Positions 8,734 through 17,355 of a stretch of 64,000 bases of DNA are shown in pieces. The translations under genes and the position numbers were made by a program. The notes beneath the pieces are model-generated. The model was not told the DNA's origin, did not search any database, and worked only from the letters and a program-made list of their open reading frames with translations. Within the stretch, counting starts at the first letter, position 1; the number at the start of each line of letters is the position of its first letter. This DNA comes from JASEGV01 sp947085285 (lineage in GTDB: Bacteria > Bacteroidota > Ignavibacteria > UBA10030 > BY39): contig CAMTVZ010000138.1 of NCBI GenBank assembly GCA_947085285.1, positions 1 through 64,000 on the forward strand, read 5' to 3'.

Positions 8734-9532
8734 TTATATTCTCCTGTTCTTTGAAATAATTGATAAAATTCATCACTTTTTCTATATAAAGTTTAGTTTC
8801 TTTATATGGGGGAACGCCCGAGTGTTTTTCAACCGCGCCCGGTCCGGCGTTGTAAGCAGCTAAAGCTAACTCAACATCGTTTTGGAATTCTTTTAGCATC
8901 TTTGCCAAATATTTGGTGCCTCCGTTTATATTTTCGACTGGATTCCAGACATCCTTGACCCCCATATCCGAAGCTGTGGAATCGATCATCTGCATCAGCC
9001 CCTTTGCATTTTTCGGCGACTTTGCATTTACTTTACCCGCCGATTCGGTTGCAATAACTGCTTTTATTAATGTGCTATCAACATTGTGTTTAGCAGCTGC
9101 TTCGTTTATTAATTTTTCATAATTCTGAATTCGATTTTTAATTGTATCGGCTGGAGTAATAAAGTTGGTCGGTTTATTAATTTCTGATTCCTTCGCATTT
9201 TCGTTTTTTACAACTCTATTTAAAGTTTCTGGTTTGGGCAATACCTCGCCAGTAAGTTGCCGATACAGCATCTCGCCGATACCGAAGCTGTTATTTTGTG
9301 AAATATGTTTAGCAAGTTCACTATCAAATACACTTTCTAATATATCGCCGCCGTAATTTTCGCCAAAGCCATCTGAATCTACCTGACTGGAACGCATACT
9401 CTTTAATAAATATCCAACCATAATCGCCTCAAAATCTTTTACAACTTTTTGCAATTTTAATTTTGATTGCTCGTCCAATTTATTTTGAGCCGACGACTGT
9501 GTATGATTAATATGTGTTGTTAGTATGTTCAC
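8717..9532 (-). CDS. flgJ: FlgJ-like rod-binding protein fused to a lytic transglycosylase domain
   Basis: 271 aa. Residues about 25-95 are the FlgJ rod-binding domain (DFEAIMVGYLLKSMRSS, GGDILESVFDSELAKHIS). Residues about 140-260 are an SLT/GH23 lytic transglycosylase domain, with the catalytic Glu in AVIATESAGKVNAKS, the GLMQM segment and ALAAYNAGPGAV. In enterobacterial FlgJ the muralytic domain is a different glucosaminidase fold, so this is the transglycosylase version of the fusion. It would open the cell wall for rod growth in the periplasm. No signal peptide is visible, consistent with export by the flagellar apparatus. Confidence 0.92.
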   Translation of the reverse strand: MNILTTHINHTQSSAQNKLDEQSKLKLQKVVKDFEAIMVGYLLKSMRSSQVDSDGFGENYGGDILESVFDSELAKHISQNNSFGIGEMLYRQLTGEVLPKPETLNRVVKNENAKESEINKPTNFITPADTIKNRIQNYEKLINEAAAKHNVDSTLIKAVIATESAGKVNAKSPKNAKGLMQMIDSTASDMGVKDVWNPVENINGGTKYLAKMLKEFQNDVELALAAYNAGPGAVEKHSGVPPYKETKLYIEKVMNFINYFKEQENINEKKD

Positions 9533-9543
9533 TTTATTAAAGT

Positions 9544-10656
9544 TTAAATAATTATTAATTCAGCTTTAAGAGCACCGGCTTCTTTAAGTGCCTGGAATAT
9601 GGCAATAATATCGCGCGGTGTAACTTTAAGTGCATTCAGAGTTTTTGCAACATCCTGAACTGTGGCAGCACCATCGAAAGCCAAAATTCGTGATGTATCG
9701 GCTTGTGCCGATAGTGTAGTTATCTGAGTTACTACAGTTTCGCCCTGTGAGAATGGTTGAGGTTGAGAAATTACCGGAACTGATTGTATCTCGATATTCA
9801 ACTGACCGTGTGTAATTGCAACAGGTAATATCGTAACCCGTTCACCAATCACAACGGTGCCGGTTCGTTCGTTCAATACCACTTTTGCAGTAACATCAGG
9901 GGTAACTTCGAGTAATTCTATCGACGAAATAAACTCAACAATTTTTCCATCTTCACGTTTGTCTGGCGGAATCGTTATAGTTACGTTCGAAGCATCACGT
10001 GCAATAGCTAAATTAGATGAAAATTGTTTGTTGACAGCTTCGGCAATCCTCATTGCAGAAGTAAAATCGGCTTGCGTCAAGACGATTGTAATGGAGGTAT
10101 CTTTTGAGACATTGTTTACAAACGAACGTTCCATTATAGCTCCCCCGGGAATACGTCCTGCCGCTGTATGATTGCGGCGAATTTCGTTTCCACTTTGCCT
10201 TACACTAGTACCTCCAGTTGATACCGAACCTTGAGCTATAGCATAAACTAAACCATCGGTACCAGAAAGTGGCGTCATTAGCAAAGTCCCCCCCTGTAAA
10301 CTTGTTGCATCGCCGATCGACGATACCACAACATCTATTAAGCCTCCTTCTTTTGCAAAATTTGGTACCGAGGCGGTAACCATAACAGCAGCAGCATTAC
10401 GCAACCGTAAATCGTCGTGCGAAACAGTTATACCGAACCGTTTTAACATCGATGAGATCGATTGAACTGTAAATGTCGACCTGTGAGTATCGCCTGTTCC
10501 GTTCAAGCCTACAACGACTCCGTAACCGATTAATTGCTGATTCCTGACACCGTGAATGTAAGCCATATCTTTCAGACGCACTGCTGAAGTGGTTGAACTT
10601 ATAAACACAATGTTCAATAGAAGGAATACTAAAATGTTATTTGTCAGTTTGTTCAT
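9544..10656 (-). CDS. flgI: Flagellar P-ring protein FlgI
   Basis: 370 aa from the chosen start. The open frame continues upstream to 10794, but that stretch lies inside flgH. The ATG at 10654-10656 has a GGAG ribosome site 6-7 nt upstream and begins a clear Sec signal peptide (MNKLTNNILVFLLLNIVFIS, cut near TTSA). The mature start VRLKDMAYIHGVRNQQLIGY is the family signature. The C-terminus has TPRDIIAIFQALKEAGALKA. It forms the P ring in the periplasm around the rod, which needs FlgA, encoded two genes upstream. Confidence 0.96.
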   Translation of the reverse strand: MNKLTNNILVFLLLNIVFISSTTSAVRLKDMAYIHGVRNQQLIGYGVVVGLNGTGDTHRSTFTVQSISSMLKRFGITVSHDDLRLRNAAAVMVTASVPNFAKEGGLIDVVVSSIGDATSLQGGTLLMTPLSGTDGLVYAIAQGSVSTGGTSVRQSGNEIRRNHTAAGRIPGGAIMERSFVNNVSKDTSITIVLTQADFTSAMRIAEAVNKQFSSNLAIARDASNVTITIPPDKREDGKIVEFISSIELLEVTPDVTAKVVLNERTGTVVIGERVTILPVAITHGQLNIEIQSVPVISQPQPFSQGETVVTQITTLSAQADTSRILAFDGAATVQDVAKTLNALKVTPRDIIAIFQALKEAGALKAELIII

Positions 10657-10672
10657 ATTATCTCCATTCATA

Positions 10673-11230
10673 TTAAAACAGAAAGTGAAAAAGTTTTGTA
10701 ATCCAACCTGGACCTTGCGAACGTGATACAAGCCCGCTTCCTTCGATAACAATTGAAGCATCAGCGATGTTGTAAGAATAGATACTATTATCAACCTGAA
10801 TATCTGCTGGACGCACTATGCCAGAAATTTGTATTTTTTGTTCTTCGCCATTAATAGAAGATGTTTTAGCTCCTTTAATTATTAGATTGCCGTTTGGCAT
10901 AACAGAATCGACGCGGGCACTCATTTTTGCACGGATGAAACCGCGGCTCAATGTTCCACCTTCTCCTTTAAACTGGTTTCCTGTGCCGATGCTTTGTTCT
11001 GGAATCGGGATATAAACGTTACCGCCAACAGATATATCGCTCGACCTGCTTGCTGAAGTTCGAGCATCGTTCGAGGCTGTAGTAGCCTCGACAATCAAAA
11101 TTGTTACCAAATCGCCTACACGCGATGCTTTCTGGTCGGCAACTAACGATCGGTTAACACTCTCGCGAAAATCTTGCGCACTCACGACCGATGCAAATAG
11201 AGTTATCATTATAATAATTTTATTTTTCAT
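10673..11230 (-). CDS. flgH: Flagellar L-ring protein FlgH
   Basis: 185 aa, shorter than E. coli FlgH (232). A signal peptide (MKNKIIIMITLFASVVSAQ) is followed by SLVADQKASRVGDLVTILIVE, the family core, and GFIRAKMSARVDSVMPNGN and IVRPADIQVDNSIYSYNIAD later. Classical FlgH is a lipoprotein, but no Cys follows the signal peptide here, so a lipid anchor is absent or replaced. It forms the outer-membrane ring, so the cell is diderm. It lies between flgA and flgI. Confidence 0.94.
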   Translation of the reverse strand: MKNKIIIMITLFASVVSAQDFRESVNRSLVADQKASRVGDLVTILIVEATTASNDARTSASRSSDISVGGNVYIPIPEQSIGTGNQFKGEGGTLSRGFIRAKMSARVDSVMPNGNLIIKGAKTSSINGEEQKIQISGIVRPADIQVDNSIYSYNIADASIVIEGSGLVSRSQGPGWITKLFHFLF

Positions 11231-11245
11231 ATTCGTATCCTTCGA

Positions 11246-11938
11246 TTAATCCAATTTAATTTCTACTGTTTTGTTATTTAAGACAACAGCTTTAAGTTTT
11301 TTACGCGATCCGATTTCTTCGACAGAGATTATTTCGTTTATATCAGCATCTTCTTTTGCAATTACTTTAGTGGTGATTTTTACATATCTTGTGTTCACAA
11401 CTAAATCGAGAATATTATGCCGTTTAACTGCCGGTTGATTTTCGAGCGAGCTTCCGAATAATATACTTCCCTCATTAATTATACGACGCGTTCGCTTTCC
11501 GTTTAATTCAGAACTTTCTTTTATCACATCATTCGGAAGTGTGGTTGTTTCGATTTTTTTAAATGTTATTTTATCGTTTAGAACAGTTTCGTTTCGATTT
11601 ATAAAGGTGGATGCAACTAAAACATTTTCAAAAGTTCTTATTTTAACTGATACAATTAACCTACGATAAAGATTTCGGCCACATATAATTTCGATAGGTA
11701 AACTAATGTTACCTTTAAATGCACTTCCGATTTCGTCAACAATTCGCAAGCTATACTCATCGCAGGGGACTGTAATTCTCGAAGGAATATTTCGAAACTC
11801 CACCAAAATTTCTTTTGTGGTATCGGTGATGTTGTTTCTGATATATTTTTCGACGAAACGCTCGATTTGCAATGATTGAATTTCAGTTTCGCCCAAGCAA
11901 ACCGAAGTAAATAATATGATAAACGAAAATACTTTCAT
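11246..11938 (-). CDS. flgA: Flagellar P-ring assembly chaperone FlgA
   Basis: 230 aa with an N-terminal signal peptide (MKVFSFIILFTSVCLG). The C-terminal SAF domain (about 110-230) matches FlgA: STFINRNETVLNDKITFKKI, LFGSSLENQPAVKRHNILDL and the end KLKAVVLNNKTVEIKLD. It helps FlgI polymerise in the periplasm. It sits between flgG and flgH, the common flgFGAHI order. Confidence 0.92.
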   Translation of the reverse strand: MKVFSFIILFTSVCLGETEIQSLQIERFVEKYIRNNITDTTKEILVEFRNIPSRITVPCDEYSLRIVDEIGSAFKGNISLPIEIICGRNLYRRLIVSVKIRTFENVLVASTFINRNETVLNDKITFKKIETTTLPNDVIKESSELNGKRTRRIINEGSILFGSSLENQPAVKRHNILDLVVNTRYVKITTKVIAKEDADINEIISVEEIGSRKKLKAVVLNNKTVEIKLD

Positions 11939-11943
11939 TAGAA

Positions 11944-12732
11944 TTAGCGTTTAATATTGTTAGCCATACCCATCATATCTTCTACAGTTTTGATGGTTTT
12001 AGAATTTATTTCGTACGCACGTTGAGCAGTTATCATGTTCACCATTTCGGCGACTATATCCACGTTCGATGATTCGAGGCTGCCTTGCATCAACTCGCCG
12101 AATCCTTCGCTTCCTGGAAGCTGAATTATAGGCTGGCCTGAAGCCGGTGTTTCGACATAGAGGTTGTCGCCAATTGAACGCAGTCCTGCGTTATTCACAA
12201 ATTTTGCTAACTCGATTTGTCCGAGCTTAACTGGGGCTTTATCGCCAGCAACCTGAGCTTCGACAACACCGTCGCGCGATATGTTAATGCTCACAGTGCC
12301 GGCTGGGAGAGCTAACCCCGGTTCGATAATATAGCCCTGCGATGTAACGAGCATTCCGTCGCCCGAAATTTTTAATGACCCGTCGCGCGTATAACCGATT
12401 GTATTATCGGGCCTACGTACTTGGAAAAATCCTTCCCCCTGAATAGCAACGTCAAGCGGATTGTTAGTCGGTTGTATGTCCCCCTGCTCAAAACTTTTCA
12501 GAGTTGCAACCGGAACTGTTCCGTTACCAATTTCAATCTCGGTTGCCGGTTTAACATTTGGCGATTGCGAATTTCCACTAACCTGCAAAGTCTGATACAT
12601 CAAATCCTGAAATTCTGCCCTGCTCTTTTTGAATCCGGTAGTATTTACGTTTGCTAAATTATGGGCAATGATTTCCACATTCATTTGCTGGGCTGCCATT
12701 CCAGTAGTGGCCGATCTTAATGCTCTATTCAT
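11944..12732 (-). CDS. flgG: Flagellar distal rod protein FlgG
   Basis: 262 aa (E. coli 260). The start MNRALRSATTGMAAQQMN, the NLANVNTTGFKKSRAEFQDL motif, PLDVAIQGEGFFQV and the terminal VNMITAQRAYEINSKTIKT helix are diagnostic. Exported without a cleaved signal. It lies 27 bp after flgF, the largest gap in this operon. Confidence 0.97.
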   Translation of the reverse strand: MNRALRSATTGMAAQQMNVEIIAHNLANVNTTGFKKSRAEFQDLMYQTLQVSGNSQSPNVKPATEIEIGNGTVPVATLKSFEQGDIQPTNNPLDVAIQGEGFFQVRRPDNTIGYTRDGSLKISGDGMLVTSQGYIIEPGLALPAGTVSINISRDGVVEAQVAGDKAPVKLGQIELAKFVNNAGLRSIGDNLYVETPASGQPIIQLPGSEGFGELMQGSLESSNVDIVAEMVNMITAQRAYEINSKTIKTVEDMMGMANNIKR

Positions 12733-12759
12733 ATATTTTATCCTTTCGTTTAATTATTA

Positions 12760-13503
12760 TTATAATTTTCCAACTTCAATTGCTTTTTGTAAAGTCTCGT
12801 CCTGTGTTTGAATTGCTTTTTGATTCGATTCGAAACTTCGGGTCATCTCAATCATCGCTACCATTTCGGCAATTCCATCCACATTCGAGGCTTCGAGATA
12901 ACCTTGCCTTACAACACTCAGATTCTCAAGCGGCTCGATTGTATGTGGGATAAGATTCGAGTTAAAAAGGGATTTCCCTTCTTTCGATAATTTTGATAAG
13001 TCTGCGAAATCAACGATACGAAGTTTGGCTACAGTTTTATCGTCCAAGATTATCTCCCCCGATTCGTCGATCAATAATTTTGCTCGTTTGAGATTTTCTT
13101 TTTCTGGCAATTGAATTTTTCCTTCTTTGCCTATTACAGGATATCCTTCAGCAGTAACAAGCAAGCCAGTCGAAGTTAAATCGAAATGCCCATCGCGTGT
13201 GTATCTCAACCCGTTTGGAGTTTCAACTACAAAAAAACCTCTCCCTTGGATCGCTACATCTAACTGATTATTAGTGTTATTTAAGCTCCCTTCACTAAAA
13301 TCGACATACTGCCGGGTAACCATACCTGAGGTATCGGGTTGTCCATTCAGTTGTTCGACTCCGGTTTCCTTAAGTATTTCTGTAAAAGCCGCATCTCGTT
13401 TATAACCGGTTGAATTAATATTGGCAAGGTTATTAGCAACAATTTCCATATTCACCATTTTCGAACGCATCCCCGCACTCGAATTATAGATACTTTTTAT
13501 CAT
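12760..13503 (-). CDS. flgF: Flagellar proximal rod protein FlgF
   Basis: 247 aa. Rod-type N-terminus (IYNSSAGMRSKMVNMEIVAN then NLANINSTGYKRD), the central NNQLDVAIQGRGFFVVETPN segment and the C-terminal VAMIEMTRSFESNQKAIQTQ helix. Assigned FlgF rather than FlgG because of the divergent middle and its position directly before flgG. Its start overlaps the stop of the 213-aa gene by 4 bp. Confidence 0.93.
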   Translation of the reverse strand: MIKSIYNSSAGMRSKMVNMEIVANNLANINSTGYKRDAAFTEILKETGVEQLNGQPDTSGMVTRQYVDFSEGSLNNTNNQLDVAIQGRGFFVVETPNGLRYTRDGHFDLTSTGLLVTAEGYPVIGKEGKIQLPEKENLKRAKLLIDESGEIILDDKTVAKLRIVDFADLSKLSKEGKSLFNSNLIPHTIEPLENLSVVRQGYLEASNVDGIAEMVAMIEMTRSFESNQKAIQTQDETLQKAIEVGKL

Positions 13504-14141
13504 ATTCTTTCCTTTACTAATTTTTTGTTCCCATATTCATTAAGTTTTAGAGCTAAAATTATTTCACCATTACCGATGCCAAATTTTTTTGCTGCGTTGA
13601 TTATTTGTTGCTTGCTTTTACCTTTGACCGAAATAATAATGTTGTTATAATAATTTTTTTTCGGTTGTGCTGATTGAATTTTTTGAATTATGGATAATTC
13701 ACCATAACCGCGGCCCATCTGTTGAGCAAAGCGGACACCTTCATCTACAGATTCTACATCAATGGCGTTCGTGGCTACGATTGGTTCTGATGGAGGTGTT
13801 TCGACTTTTTGTTTAGTTATTGACTGAGCTTTAGTTTTCTTTTTGAAATATTTCATAACGCCGAGTAGCATAATTCCATTCAAACCCAAGACTATTAAGA
13901 TTGAAATGGTAAGTAAAACGATAAAGTTGTTTGGGTTTTCGATTATATTTTGATTAGATGATTTGTCAGAAACTTTTACTGTAGAATAAGGGACAGAATA
14001 TTTTTCGGCAAAAATATATTTTTTAACTGCATCCGAACCGCAGGTAGATGCAGCAAAACAAATATTGCTGATTATAAACAGAATCGTAATTACAAGCAAT
14101 GGTGAAGAAAATATTTTTATGTAATTTGTTTTATTAACCAT
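13500..14141 (-). CDS. Membrane protein of unknown function with SwrB-like C-terminus
   Basis: 213 aa. Residues 10-30 are a signal peptide or first membrane helix (SPLLVITILFIISNICFAAS). A second helix covers about 73-94 (FIVLLTISILIVLGLNGIML). The cytoplasmic C-terminus has two helix-turn-helix-like repeats: VDEGVRFAQQMGRGYGELSI and IINAAKKFGIGNGEIILALK. The latter resembles the C-terminal segment of SwrB / DUF6115-type proteins that assist flagellar assembly in Firmicutes. It overlaps the upstream kinase gene by 8 bp and flgF by 4 bp, so it belongs to the operon. The function assignment is tentative. Confidence 0.55.
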   Translation of the reverse strand: MVNKTNYIKIFSSPLLVITILFIISNICFAASTCGSDAVKKYIFAEKYSVPYSTVKVSDKSSNQNIIENPNNFIVLLTISILIVLGLNGIMLLGVMKYFKKKTKAQSITKQKVETPPSEPIVATNAIDVESVDEGVRFAQQMGRGYGELSIIQKIQSAQPKKNYYNNIIISVKGKSKQQIINAAKKFGIGNGEIILALKLNEYGNKKLVKERI

Positions 14142-15510
14142 TGTTTTTCCTTGTTGGTAGAGTAATTATAAAAGTAGTTCCTTTATCAATTTCGCTATAT
14201 ACTTGAATGTTTCCTTTGTGTTGATTGATAATTCTTCTTGATATAGACAAGCCTAATCCGGTACCTTGATCTTTTGTTTTTGTAGTAAAAAATGGTAAAA
14301 ATACTTTTTCCAAATTCTCCACAGAAATCCCTTTACCATTATCAGAAAATTTTATTACGACAAAATTGTTAACTAATTCAGAAGAAATACAAATCAAGCC
14401 CCCCTGAGGCATTGCGTCGCGGGCATTAATCAACAGGTTCATGAACACTAGCTGAAGGTAAGTCGACTTACCAAAAATTGCCGGAATGTTTTGAGCCAAA
14501 TTTAATTCAATCTTGATATTTAAGTAGGTAAAATCTTTTCTTACTGTATCTACTGCATTGCAAATAACATCATTTATTTTGACTATTTCAAAATCATTAC
14601 CATACGAATCATCGCGGCAAAAATCTAACAAGCGTTTCGAAATTAAAACGAGTTGTTCAATTTTTTGAGAGAATAAATCGATCCAATTTTCAGGTAGCAA
14701 GCCCCGTTTAGCCAAATCGAGTTGGAACATCAAGTATTGAACGGGGGTTCGCATTTCGTGCATGATGCTGGCGGCTAACTCGCCCACGGCGGCAAGCTTC
14801 GATACTTGAATCATTCTTTCCTGCGACGATTTAATTTCCTCGTTTGCCGAAATTAATTCTTGGTAAGTTCTCCAATTTTCGATTCCTACGGCAGCAAAAT
14901 TTGTGAGCACCGATAAAAGTTGTATATCGAAATGTGAGAAACCTTGTTGTGGTTTTTCGGTATGAATTACATAAATACCGATTGGTTCGTTACGAATAAT
15001 CAATGGAACAATAACAAAATTCCTTGTAGTATTTATATTGGTCAGATGATTTAAATCTGGAATAATTACAGTCTTTTTCTCAGATAAAACCCAATCCACA
15101 ATTCCCGATTCGAGCTGCAGGTTTGCTTGTTTTTCTAAACCATTCATTTCTCTTTTTAAAAATGGTTCTAATTTATTCGTTTTTCGAGTGAATAAAAAAA
15201 TATTTGAATCGACAACTGGAATAACCTGCTTAGTGAGTTCAATTAATGTATCGATTAACTTTCCAGGTTCAACCGAAGTGCTGATAACGTTCGAGAGACG
15301 TTGTAGAGCAATTATTTCTTCAAACGATTGCTTCAACTCGATGTTGCTTTCAGTGCGGCGATTAATTTCGAGTTTTAAAACCTCTATAGTTTTTTCAAGT
15401 CCTTTTATGTAAGTTTCTCGACTCTCAACAAACTGTTCGAAATTTTCAAGCACTTCGTTCGTTAAAGCATTCGGTGTTATATTTTGAAATATTTGTGTTG
15501 GATTGTTCAT
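14134..15510 (-). CDS. GAF-domain sensor histidine kinase
   Basis: 458 aa, soluble, with no membrane helices. An N-terminal coiled coil (about 25-75) is followed by a GAF domain (about 80-225), then HisKA with the phospho-His in AASIMHEMRTPVQYLMFQLD. The HATPase domain has an N box (MNLLINARDAMP), G1 (FSDNGKGIS), an F box (FLPFFTTK) and G2 (GTGLGLSISRR). All catalytic motifs are present, so it should be active. It lies between the HDOD gene (4 bp overlap) and the SwrB-like gene. No partner regulator is adjacent; the NtrC-type protein at 43522 or the degenerate response regulators are possible partners (inference). Confidence 0.9.
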   Translation of the reverse strand: MNNPTQIFQNITPNALTNEVLENFEQFVESRETYIKGLEKTIEVLKLEINRRTESNIELKQSFEEIIALQRLSNVISTSVEPGKLIDTLIELTKQVIPVVDSNIFLFTRKTNKLEPFLKREMNGLEKQANLQLESGIVDWVLSEKKTVIIPDLNHLTNINTTRNFVIVPLIIRNEPIGIYVIHTEKPQQGFSHFDIQLLSVLTNFAAVGIENWRTYQELISANEEIKSSQERMIQVSKLAAVGELAASIMHEMRTPVQYLMFQLDLAKRGLLPENWIDLFSQKIEQLVLISKRLLDFCRDDSYGNDFEIVKINDVICNAVDTVRKDFTYLNIKIELNLAQNIPAIFGKSTYLQLVFMNLLINARDAMPQGGLICISSELVNNFVVIKFSDNGKGISVENLEKVFLPFFTTKTKDQGTGLGLSISRRIINQHKGNIQVYSEIDKGTTFIITLPTRKNNG

Positions 15511-16391
15511 TGAACACTCTCTTGAACTTGCACTGTATTGTTCTTTAAATTTTCTAAGTCGGTCTTAAAAATGTTTGTATATTTTTGAATAAACAAGTCT
15601 TGCTGTTCTTGAGTCTGCAAACCAAGAACCTGAAGAGCCTCTCTATTAAAGTCGAGTTTTCCATCAAAGATAATCCCATCACATCCAACCTCTGATGCAA
15701 AAACGTCAGCAACATGTAGTAGCACAGTCATTTCCTGATTTCGCTCCATCTTTGTTGGGTTATGATGATTTTTAATAGCATCAACTAAAGAATCGGGGAG
15801 GTTCCACCTTTCGGCAAGCCAACCTCCAACTTGGGCATGCGATACGCCCAAAATTTTTTCTTCGGCTTCTAAGTAAGATACATTATATTTTTTTGCCAGC
15901 TTGATTATAGCTCTGAATTCATCTGGAAAATATTTATGCAGCACCGAGATCCCCATATCGTGCAGCAGCCCTGCAACAAATAACTCCCCCGATACTCGAT
16001 AGCCCACATCGCGGGCTAAACGGCGTGCAATAACCGCGCTCGAAATCGAATGGTCCCAATAATTTTTTGCATCAAAATACTCGTCCGATTCCTGTTGTAG
16101 TGCATTCACCATAGCCACACTCATCACAATTTCGCGTAAAGTTTCGAACCCAAGTATTATAATTGCAAATTCGATAGTAGAAATTTTTTTTGGAAAACCA
16201 TAAAAGGGAGAATTACTTATCTTCAGCACCTTTGCTGTTAATGATTGATCGGTAGATATAACTGCGCCAAGCTGAGCGGCACTCGTCTTGGGATTGTCCA
16301 AAAGTTGGGCTATCTCCAATGCAACAGAGGACAATGCGGGCAAATGAATAATTTTTTTAACTCTCTCACGTATTTGTAAAGGGCTTAGCAT
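15507..16391 (-). CDS. HDOD domain signalling protein
   Basis: 294 aa. One HDOD domain covers about residues 10-210: LPALSSVALEIAQLLDNPKT, LTAKVLKISNSPFYGFPKKI, a remnant of the HD motif (LLHDMGISVLHKYFP) and the later VSHAQVGGWLAERWNLP with a NHHNP segment. HDOD proteins are non-enzymatic signalling scaffolds. It lies 2 bp after fliA and overlaps the kinase gene by 4 bp, so it is likely a motility-linked signalling adaptor. Confidence 0.88.
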   Translation of the reverse strand: MLSPLQIRERVKKIIHLPALSSVALEIAQLLDNPKTSAAQLGAVISTDQSLTAKVLKISNSPFYGFPKKISTIEFAIIILGFETLREIVMSVAMVNALQQESDEYFDAKNYWDHSISSAVIARRLARDVGYRVSGELFVAGLLHDMGISVLHKYFPDEFRAIIKLAKKYNVSYLEAEEKILGVSHAQVGGWLAERWNLPDSLVDAIKNHHNPTKMERNQEMTVLLHVADVFASEVGCDGIIFDGKLDFNREALQVLGLQTQEQQDLFIQKYTNIFKTDLENLKNNTVQVQESVQ

Positions 16392-16393
16392 TT

Positions 16394-17113
16394 TTAATTA
16401 CTCTCCATAGTTTTTCGTAGTTCTGATATAATTCTTGAATGGATTTGAGCTACACGCCCTTCCGATATTTTCATAATTTTTCCGATCTCTGAATATGTCA
16501 ATTCTTCATAATAGTATAGCGTAATAACATCACGGTCGCGTTGCGGAAGTTGAGCTATTGCATCGATTAAACGATCTTTCTCTTCTTCAATGCGTAGCTT
16601 TTCGTATGGATCTGTTTCAATCTCGTCCGAGACAATATTCACACCTTCCTCTTCATCATCATGTAGTTTGATTTTTTCCATATTAACTAATCTCAATGTT
16701 GAGTTCTGAAAATTTTCATCAATTTCTTCTGAATATTCTCCACAATTGAACTTCTGTTCATTTCTTTCGATAGCTAGTTGTGCTTCGCGTTCTTTTTTTC
16801 TGACTGACCGTGGAACCCAGTCTAATTTCCTAAGTTCGTCTCGTATAGTTCCCCGTATTCTGATAATGGCATAAGTTTCGAACTTCACCCCTTTCGAAGC
16901 ATCAAACTTTTCGAAAGCATCCAGTAAACCAATCATTCCAAATTGGATTAAATCATTTTCTTCTAATATCGAAGTACCAGTTGTGATAGGTAAATTATAT
17001 TTCCACACAGCATAGTTTACAAGCTTGCTGTATTCTTTAACTAATTCATCTCTCACTTCAATTGATTTTGTTTCTGAATACAATTCGATTATTTTGTAGT
17101 TATCCTTTTCCAT
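16394..17113 (-). CDS. fliA: RNA polymerase sigma factor FliA (sigma-28)
   Basis: 239 aa. Region 2 (LIQFGMIGLLDAFEKFDASK, FETYAIIRIRGTIRDELRKL, DWVPRSVR) and region 4 (LPQRDRDVITLYYYEELTYS, EIGKIMKISEGRVAQIHSRI) match flagellar sigma-28, including the diagnostic DWVPRSVR. It directs late flagellar transcription. A consensus sigma-28 promoter stands before flagellin at 49933-49959. Its anti-sigma factor FlgM is at 46111. It lies in the fliL operon downstream of flhG. Confidence 0.96.
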   Translation of the reverse strand: MEKDNYKIIELYSETKSIEVRDELVKEYSKLVNYAVWKYNLPITTGTSILEENDLIQFGMIGLLDAFEKFDASKGVKFETYAIIRIRGTIRDELRKLDWVPRSVRKKEREAQLAIERNEQKFNCGEYSEEIDENFQNSTLRLVNMEKIKLHDDEEEGVNIVSDEIETDPYEKLRIEEEKDRLIDAIAQLPQRDRDVITLYYYEELTYSEIGKIMKISEGRVAQIHSRIISELRKTMESN

Positions 17114-17120
17114 TTTTGAA

Positions 17121-17354
17121 TTATTTTATTTTGGTCTCGCTTTTATTTGCTTGATTTTGAGTACCATTTATACTCCCTCGATCGTTCACCAACAATCTAA
17201 CTGTGAGCACAACTAATACCCCTGCAGCTATAACACCCACAAAAATTATGAATGAACGCGAAAGGAGTTCAACAATCGAAATTTCCTGTAATCCAAAATA
17301 GACTATCGAAATGCAAAATGTGAGAATGCCTATTTGAAATATAACTTTATTCAT
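17121..17354 (-). CDS. Small membrane protein of unknown function in flhG-fliA interval
   Basis: 77 aa with two hydrophobic helices (about 3-22 and 33-55) and a short polar tail. It is 1 bp after flhG and 7 bp before fliA, so it is co-transcribed with them. No family recognised. The tight spacing on both sides supports it as a real gene. Confidence 0.6.
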   Translation of the reverse strand: MNKVIFQIGILTFCISIVYFGLQEISIVELLSRSFIIFVGVIAAGVLVVLTVRLLVNDRGSINGTQNQANKSETKIK

Positions 17355-17355
17355 A

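Noticed and set aside
10657..10794. Longer flgI frame starting at 10794
   Set aside because: It lies inside flgH; the Met at 10656 has a GGAG site and begins a proper signal peptide.
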